From an uncultured Leptolyngbya sp. (GTDB lineage: Bacteria > Cyanobacteriota > Cyanobacteriia > Phormidesmidales > Phormidesmidaceae): 5,093 bases of DNA. Within the stretch, counting starts at the first letter, position 1. Every line of letters starts with the position of its first letter. Shown here in pieces: positions 1 to 3,601 of the stretch. The DNA is taken from contig CALBPH010000732.1 in NCBI GenBank assembly GCA_937899365.1, positions 1-5,093 of the forward strand, given 5' to 3'. The translations under genes and the position numbers were made by a program. The notes beneath the pieces are model-generated. The model saw only the letters and a list, made by a program, of their open reading frames with translations, did no database searches and was not told where the DNA came from.

Positions 1-101
1 CGTTGCTGATTTAGAGGATGAACCGATCGGTTCGATAGGCCATAGGACAGCATCTTGCAGATAAAATCATCCCAAGGATCGGCAACGCCTTTGTTTTTAT
101 T
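1..101 (+). terminator. Possible terminator-like inverted repeat with T-rich tail
   Basis: CGTTGCTGAT (1-10) pairs with ATCGGCAACG (78-87) over ten positions, one of them a G-U pair. It is followed by a T-rich run (90-99). The loop of about 67 bases is long, but it contains the self-complementary 20-33 element, which could fold on its own and shorten it. It could end an upstream + strand transcript. The long loop and the window edge keep confidence low. Confidence 0.25.
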
Positions 102-110
102 ACTATCCAT
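1..110 (-). CDS. Possible 5' part of a divergent hypothetical gene (cut by window edge)
   Basis: An ATG on the - strand (bases 108-110) opens a frame of 36 codons with no stop before the left edge. The protein would begin MDSNKNKGVADPWDDFICK, which has an ordinary soluble composition, but I recognise no family. Against it, only 18 bases separate its start from the start of the epimerase gene, no ribosome site is visible, and 36 stop-free codons are not unlikely by chance. The competing reading is a + strand tail ending at base 64. Sequence to the left of the window would decide between them. Confidence 0.22.
   Translation of the reverse strand, partial: MDSNKNKGVADPWDDFICKMLSYGLSNRSVHPLNQQ
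20..33. repeat. Perfect 14-base palindrome GAACCGATCGGTTC
   Basis: The 14 bases read the same on both strands, and the centre is CGATCG. It lies about 95 bases upstream of the epimerase start. It could be an operator for a dimeric regulator, the core of a small hairpin, or a chance relative of HIP1-type CGATCG-centred palindromes, which are over-represented in cyanobacteria. Only the symmetry is seen directly. Confidence 0.4.
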
Positions 111-128
111 TAACCGATAGCCACACCT

Positions 129-710
129 ATGATTTTTAACGAAACCTCCATCCAGGGGGTCTATATTATTGACCTTGAGTTGCTCAAAGACGATCGGGGA
201 TTTTTTGCCCGCACCTTCTGTGCCCAAGAATTTGAAGAGCGCGGTCTCAAGCCCGTTGTCGCCCAGTGCAACCTGTCCTTTAACCACAAAAAAGGCACCC
301 TGCGGGGAATGCACTTTCAAATTCCCCCCGCCACCGAAACAAAGCTTGTCCGCTGCACCCAGGGGGCCGTCTATGACGTCATCGTTGACCTGCGCAAAGA
401 GTCTCCCACCTACCTGTCCCATGTGGGTGTAGAGCTCAGTGCCGATAATCGACGGGCGCTGTATGTGCCGGAAATGTTTGCCCATGGGTATCAAACCCTG
501 ACCGATAATGCCGAAGTTACCTATCAGGTAACCGAGTTTTATACCCCTGGCTATGAGCGGGGTTTGCGCTACAGCGATCCTAAACTAGCCATTGACTGGC
601 CTTTACCTGTGACTACTATTTCCAATAAGGATGCCAACTGGCCCCTATTGGACAACCAGCCCAACGACCAGCAAAGCGATCAGCCCGTTTCCGTAGGAGT
701 GCCCTCATGA
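129..710 (+). CDS. rfbC: RmlC-type dTDP-4-dehydrorhamnose 3,5-epimerase family protein
   Basis: This cytosolic cupin enzyme of 193 residues is of normal family length (about 180) plus a short tail. RmlC epimerises C3 and C5 of 4-keto-6-deoxy nucleotide sugars on the way to dTDP-L-rhamnose and related sugars. Family landmarks appear in order: DDRGFFARTF (21-30), LRGMHFQ (58-64), KLVRC (72-76), VYDVIVDLRKESPTY (81-95), FAHGYQTL (117-124) and SNKDANWPLL (165-174). By alignment from memory with Salmonella RmlC (His63, Lys73, Tyr133, Asp170), the counterparts His62, Lys72, Tyr132 and Asp168 are all present, as is His119. It therefore looks like an active epimerase. The ATG at 129 fits the usual family N-terminus (MIF-ETS), although no clear ribosome site precedes it. 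The last 20 residues are polar, rich in N, Q and D, and probably disordered. The stop overlaps the next start by 4 bases. The partner gene suggests the substrate may be a CDP- or dTDP-linked special sugar rather than ordinary rhamnose, so the symbol denotes the family. Confidence 0.9.
   Translation: MIFNETSIQGVYIIDLELLKDDRGFFARTFCAQEFEERGLKPVVAQCNLSFNHKKGTLRGMHFQIPPATETKLVRCTQGAVYDVIVDLRKESPTYLSHVGVELSADNRRALYVPEMFAHGYQTLTDNAEVTYQVTEFYTPGYERGLRYSDPKLAIDWPLPVTTISNKDANWPLLDNQPNDQQSDQPVSVGVPS
694..699 (+). promoter_or_regulatory. Ribosome binding site TAGGAG for the oxidoreductase
   Basis: TAGGAG lies 7 bases before the ATG at 707, inside the last codons of the epimerase gene. It is the best Shine-Dalgarno match near a start in this window. 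It supports the ATG within the ATGA overlap as the true start, with translation coupled to the gene before. Confidence 0.7.
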
Positions 711-1966
711 TTATTGTTGATACCGCCCTCAAAGCCCGTGCAGAAGCGGGCAATCCCGTCCGTATAGGGATGATCGGCGCAGGTTTTATGGGCCGAGGCA
801 TTGCCAACCAAATCATCCATTCCGTACCGGGTATGGAGCTAGTTGCCGTCTTTAGTCGCCGTTTGGACGGGGCTAAGCGAGCTTACCAGGAAGCCGGTGT
901 AGACCATATTCAAACCGTTAGTACCGTGGCTGAGCTAGAAGACGCCATCACAAATGGGACACCGGCGGTCACTGAAGATGCGTCTCTGCTGTGCAAGGCA
1001 GAAAACATTGATGCCCTGGTGGAAGTGACTGGCACCATTGAATTTGGTGCTCAGATTGTGCTGGAGGCCATCAATAACAAAAAGCATGTCGTTCTGATGA
1101 ACGCTGAGCTAGACGGCACCGTTGGCCCCATGCGCAAGGTCTATGCCGACCGGGCCGGGGTGGTACTCTCCAACTGTGATGGAGACCAGCCTGGCGTAGA
1201 GATGAATCTCTACCGCTATGTCAAGAGTATCGGGTTCACCCCTCTACTCTGCGGCAACATTAAGGGTCTCCAAGACCGTTATCGCAACCCCACCACCCAG
1301 GAGAGCTTTGCGGCCAAGTGGAAGCAGGCGGCCTATATGGTGACCAGTTTTGCCGATGGTACCAAAATCTCGTTTGAGCAGGCGATTGTTGCCAACGCCA
1401 CCGGGATGAAAGTGTCCCAGCGTGGCATGTTTGGTTACGACTTTCGCGGCCACGTGGATGACATGACCCACCTATACGATGTGGACCAGCTTAAGTCGCT
1501 GGGGGGAATTGTGGACTATGTTGTGGGGGCTCAGCCTGCGGCAGGTGTATTTATTTACGCCACCAATGATGACCCTAAACATCAGCACTATCTAAACTAT
1601 TACAAGCGTGGTGAGGGTCCCCTCTATAGCTTCTATACGCCCTATCACATCTGTCATTTTGAGGTGCCATTGTCCCTGGCCCGTGCCGTTCTCTTTAATG
1701 ATGCGGTAATGGCTCCCCTGGGTAAACCCATGGTGGATGTGGTGGCCTCGGCTAAAATCGACCTCAAGGCCGGAGAAACCTTAGATGGCATTGGTTACTA
1801 CATGACCTATGGTCAGTGTGAAAATGCTGATGAGGCCATCAGAGAAAATCTGTTGCCCATGGGTCTAGCAGAGGGATGCAAGCTGAAGCACGATGTCCCC
1901 AAGGATGCGGTGCTGACCTATGACGATGTGATCTTCCCTAAACCCCCGATACCTGTGGTGACGTGA
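707..1966 (+). CDS. NAD(P)-dependent oxidoreductase with C-terminal SAF domain (COG4091, DRL-like)
   Basis: This is a cytosolic dehydrogenase of 419 residues. The N-terminal nucleotide-binding fold shows GAGFMG (24-29) after the strand VRIGMI, then a second strand ending VAVFSRR (46-52), and VEVTG (105-109) as in homoserine-dehydrogenase-like Rossmann folds. A catalytic-type middle region follows (about 130-330), containing MNAELD (131-136) and SNCDGDQPG (155-163). The C-terminus (about 345-410) resembles a SAF domain, with AKIDLKAGETLDGIG and LAEGCKLKHDVPKDAVLT. The family was long annotated as predicted homoserine dehydrogenase. It also includes Brucella DRL, an enzyme that replaces Dxr in isoprenoid synthesis. 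Translational coupling to an RmlC-type epimerase argues that this member instead reduces a keto-sugar intermediate, but the substrate cannot be read from sequence. The start is fixed by TAGGAG at 694-699 and by the ATGA overlap. Its last codons (about 412-415) form one arm of the terminator. Confidence 0.85.
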   Translation: MIIVDTALKARAEAGNPVRIGMIGAGFMGRGIANQIIHSVPGMELVAVFSRRLDGAKRAYQEAGVDHIQTVSTVAELEDAITNGTPAVTEDASLLCKAENIDALVEVTGTIEFGAQIVLEAINNKKHVVLMNAELDGTVGPMRKVYADRAGVVLSNCDGDQPGVEMNLYRYVKSIGFTPLLCGNIKGLQDRYRNPTTQESFAAKWKQAAYMVTSFADGTKISFEQAIVANATGMKVSQRGMFGYDFRGHVDDMTHLYDVDQLKSLGGIVDYVVGAQPAAGVFIYATNDDPKHQHYLNYYKRGEGPLYSFYTPYHICHFEVPLSLARAVLFNDAVMAPLGKPMVDVVASAKIDLKAGETLDGIGYYMTYGQCENADEAIRENLLPMGLAEGCKLKHDVPKDAVLTYDDVIFPKPPIPVVT

Positions 1967-2009
1967 TATGGATTTCCATCATCAAGCAGGGATCGGGGGT
2001 TATTTTTTT
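1941..2009 (+). terminator. Intrinsic terminator ending the epimerase-oxidoreductase operon
   Basis: AACCCCCGAT (1941-1950) pairs perfectly with ATCGGGGGTT (1992-2001). After one A-G mismatch the stem continues with CCTG (1952-1955) against CAGG (1987-1990). A smaller hairpin sits in the loop, ATGGA-TT-TCCAT (1968-1979), with TGAT/ATCA pairs below it across a one-base bulge. The run ATTTTTTT (2002-2009) follows directly. The left arm is inside the oxidoreductase coding sequence, and the T-run abuts the stop codon of the convergent regulator (2010-2012). Read from the other strand the arm is followed only by TTTAGGG, so it should work mainly for the + strand. Confidence 0.8.
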
Positions 2010-2615
2010 CTAGCTTGCGATCGCACCATACGCCCCATCATCATCGTAAACGCGGCGCTTCGCCAGGACACTTTTTACGTGCTTTTTCACCGTGTTTTCA
2101 GTGATAAACAGCGTGTTAGCAATGGCCTCATAGGATTGATTTTGCAAGCGTAGCTCCCACACGTCTATTTCGCGCGGGGTGAGCCCATAGCGTTTACCAT
2201 CGGCCATGGCCCGGCGCCGATGGGCCTGCTGACGATCCTCCAAGATCAGCATCAGACAGTCTTCCTGTTGAACCTTAAGATTCAGGGGCTGAATTCGCAC
2301 CCGAATCGGCTGATGCTGGGCATCGGTAATGTCGATTTCAAGCCCCAGATGGGTCTCAATCCCACTGACCATATTTTTAAAGATCGGATGGCACAGGGTC
2401 CAAAGGACTTTGGGTATTTGGGAGAGCTGACAGCCAGAATTATCAGAGGAGACCAAACCATGGCAGACACGGGTGGCCATGGCGTTTGCCTGGAGCACAC
2501 GACCGCTGGCCGCGACAATCAATAGACCATCCACCAGGTTATCAAGGGCGGTTTGTAATAGGGAGCTGATAACAGCCTCATTTTCAAAGGACTGGGCATT
2601 AAAGGAGCTATTCAT
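2010..2615 (-). CDS. LuxR-family transcription regulator with PAS-like sensor domain
   Basis: This DNA-binding regulator has 201 residues from the preferred start. The C-terminal LuxR/GerE helix-turn-helix spans about 143-188 (YGLTPREIDVWELR, then SYEAIANTLFITENTVKKHV), with the usual LTPRE entry and the NTVKKH recognition helix. The N-terminal part (about 20-128) looks like a PAS domain: ALDNLVDGLLIVAASGRVLQAN, then a strand near 104-112, and LMLILEDR (121-128) as the last strand. There is no receiver domain, so it is not a classic response regulator, and the ligand is unknown. I chose the ATG at 2613-2615 because AGGA (2624-2627) lies 8 bases before it and the protein then begins MNSSFNAQSFENE. 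An ATG at 2654 would add 13 mostly hydrophobic residues and has no good ribosome site. The gene lies downstream of the DUF928 gene on the same strand, beyond a hairpin. It may be read through from there or have its own promoter. Confidence 0.85.
   Translation of the reverse strand: MNSSFNAQSFENEAVISSLLQTALDNLVDGLLIVAASGRVLQANAMATRVCHGLVSSDNSGCQLSQIPKVLWTLCHPIFKNMVSGIETHLGLEIDITDAQHQPIRVRIQPLNLKVQQEDCLMLILEDRQQAHRRRAMADGKRYGLTPREIDVWELRLQNQSYEAIANTLFITENTVKKHVKSVLAKRRVYDDDGAYGAIAS
2017..2024. repeat. HIP1 octamer GCGATCGC
   Basis: Highly iterated palindrome 1, an octamer over-represented in many cyanobacterial genomes. This copy lies in the last codons of the LuxR-type regulator (residues AIA). 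Confidence 0.85.
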
Positions 2616-2623
2616 GATGGGCA

Positions 2624-2627
2624 TCCT
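2624..2627 (-). promoter_or_regulatory. Ribosome binding site AGGA deciding the regulator start
   Basis: On the - strand AGGA stands 8 bases before the ATG at 2615. It supports that ATG over the ATGs at 2624 and 2654. The ATG at 2624 would overlap this site itself. Confidence 0.5.
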
Positions 2628-2747
2628 GAACTCAATTAACCAGAACGCAAGCATGGGGAAAGAGGGACAAAACCTCAGGACCGCTGGTGACTTATAGCGT
2701 TTCGCCCATAATTCACACCATCAATGGGCACTAACCCGACAGATAGT

Positions 2748-2787
2748 AGCGGCCCCCTGTGTTCTAGGTACTTATCAGGGGACCGCT
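2748..2787 (-). terminator. Strand-specific hairpin after the DUF928 gene
   Basis: Two 12-base arms (2748-2759 and 2776-2787) enclose a 16-base loop. On the + strand there is one C-A mismatch. In RNA made from the - strand the same position is a G-U pair, so all 12 positions pair: AGCGGUCCCCUG with CAGGGGGCCGCU. It begins 13 bases after the DUF928 stop codon. No U-run follows, which is common for cyanobacterial terminators, so it may be a terminator, an attenuator before the regulator gene, or a 3' end stabiliser. Confidence 0.55.
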
Positions 2788-2800
2788 CATAAATTCTGCA

Positions 2801-3601
2801 TTAGTTCTGACTTTGCTCAACAAAACTACAACAATCCATCAGTGGAGCATCAGCAATATCACCCAAACCTACCGATTCTAATAGGTCTTGCCAGTCAACC
2901 TGGGTAGACCCATCGTTTGGATTCAAAAGCTGGGCATCGGCCAATACCGATAAACGATCTACCCAAAATGCATTGGTGGGCTGGGTCAGGGGATCCACGG
3001 TTAGGGACGGGTGACGAATCCAACCGTCTACGGCAATGGGCGGTCCCCCCTGACAATGCACCGTTAGATACCAGTGATAGTCTGTTTCTGGCCTTAAGGT
3101 CAGCCCTAGAGCGCTCAAGGAAACCCGCACAATGCTAGGAACCATCGGTAGGGTCTCGGTGGTATCTAACCGGGTCCGACTAATGGTGTCGCCAGCCCCA
3201 TTTTTTAGCGTAAACTCCACCCGACTGCCATTTAATAGACGATAGGGTAGATAAAACCATAAATCGGGCGATGGGCTATCTGTAAAGCTAAAGACAATCT
3301 CCTCAGCAATCTGGCCGCTCTCACCGCTCCCACCACCAACGGGGATGTCTATCCAAGTGGCCGTGTCCGGCATTAGGGCTGGCAATGGGGGCACATCTCT
3401 CGCCAAATCGCATACCCCACCACGGCTGCCGCCCCCCCGACGCGTTCCCCCCTGGGGATAGCCGGTATCGTCGGGACGTTCCGCCATCTGAATTGATGGT
3501 CGTGATTGGGCCAAACGTAGGCCAGCCTGACTGGGGGGCCACAGACCCAACCCCATAGGCATTAAAGTCGTTAAAGTTGTTAGAACGTAGATGCACTTCA
3601 T
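2801..3601 (-). CDS. Exported DUF928 domain protein
   Basis: The protein has 266 residues and an apparent signal peptide: MK, a hydrophobic stretch (about 4-20), then a likely cleavage site near residue 26-27 (SQAG). A lipobox is not seen. After a disordered Gly/Arg-rich segment (about 41-63) comes the DUF928 core, recognised by GGTRRGGGSRGGVC (51-64), LWFYLPY (114-120), YHWYLTVHC (175-183) and VDGWI (191-195). The C-terminal helical part FWVDRLSVLADAQLLNP (212-228) and DWQDLLESVGLGDIADAPL (236-254) is also typical of the family. The biochemical role of DUF928 is unknown. In cyanobacteria its genes often lie beside CHASE2 or CHAT genes, as here. The ATG overlaps the stop of the CHAT-CHASE2 gene (ATGA), with AGG 8 bases upstream (3610-3612), so the two are probably made together. 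The protein should act in the periplasm, where the CHASE2 domain also lies. Cysteines at 64, 183, 257 and 258 could form disulfides there. Confidence 0.85.
   Translation of the reverse strand: MKCIYVLTTLTTLMPMGLGLWPPSQAGLRLAQSRPSIQMAERPDDTGYPQGGTRRGGGSRGGVCDLARDVPPLPALMPDTATWIDIPVGGGSGESGQIAEEIVFSFTDSPSPDLWFYLPYRLLNGSRVEFTLKNGAGDTISRTRLDTTETLPMVPSIVRVSLSALGLTLRPETDYHWYLTVHCQGGPPIAVDGWIRHPSLTVDPLTQPTNAFWVDRLSVLADAQLLNPNDGSTQVDWQDLLESVGLGDIADAPLMDCCSFVEQSQN
3598..3601 (-). other. ATGA stop/start overlap coupling CHAT-CHASE2 and DUF928
   Basis: On the - strand the ATG of the DUF928 gene and the TGA of the CHAT-CHASE2 gene share bases 3598-3601. This arrangement usually allows termination-reinitiation and a fixed ratio of the two products. 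The only ribosome site is a modest AGG, so coupling probably matters. Confidence 0.8.

Larger units (their letters stand above)
1..128. other. Upstream region without a certain gene
   Basis: No gene is securely supported here. The stretch holds a perfect 14-base palindrome (20-33), an inverted repeat between 1-10 and 78-87 followed by a T-rich run, and weak open frames on both strands. On the + strand a short frame closes with TAA at 62-64 and could be the tail of an upstream gene (last residues about VADLEDEPIGSIGHRTASCR), but I do not recognise it. On the - strand an ATG at 108-110 opens a frame that leaves the window. No clear Shine-Dalgarno sequence precedes the ATG at 129. Confidence 0.6.
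2616..2800 (-). other. Intergenic leader between DUF928 gene and regulator
   Basis: This gap of 185 bases holds the hairpin at 2748-2787. It also holds a smaller inverted repeat, GCCCAT (2704-2709) with ATGGGC (2724-2729), and next to that a GCGAAACGC mini-hairpin (2697-2705 region). On the - strand a TATAAG (around 2692-2697) could serve as a -10 box, but no -35 box stands at proper spacing, so I do not call a promoter. No further gene is visible. Confidence 0.5.

Noticed and set aside
1244..1471. A - strand frame within the oxidoreductase gene
   Set aside because: It is a mirror of the conserved catalytic region and has no family features.
1968..2153. Small + strand frame after the oxidoreductase
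   Set aside because: It starts inside the terminator loop, is antisense to the conserved helix-turn-helix codons, and has no recognisable content.
2616..2654. Longer N-terminus for the LuxR-type regulator, from the ATG at 2654
   Set aside because: It adds MLAFWLIEFRMPI, has no ribosome site, and the AGGA at 2624-2627 points to the ATG at 2615.
2220..2697. Two overlapping + strand frames opposite the regulator
   Set aside because: They lie antisense to the PAS-like domain of a well-supported gene and have no ribosome site or family features.
2690..2697. TATAAG on the - strand as a -10 promoter box for the regulator
   Set aside because: There is no acceptable -35 at 16-18 bases. The nearest TTGATG is about 22 bases away.
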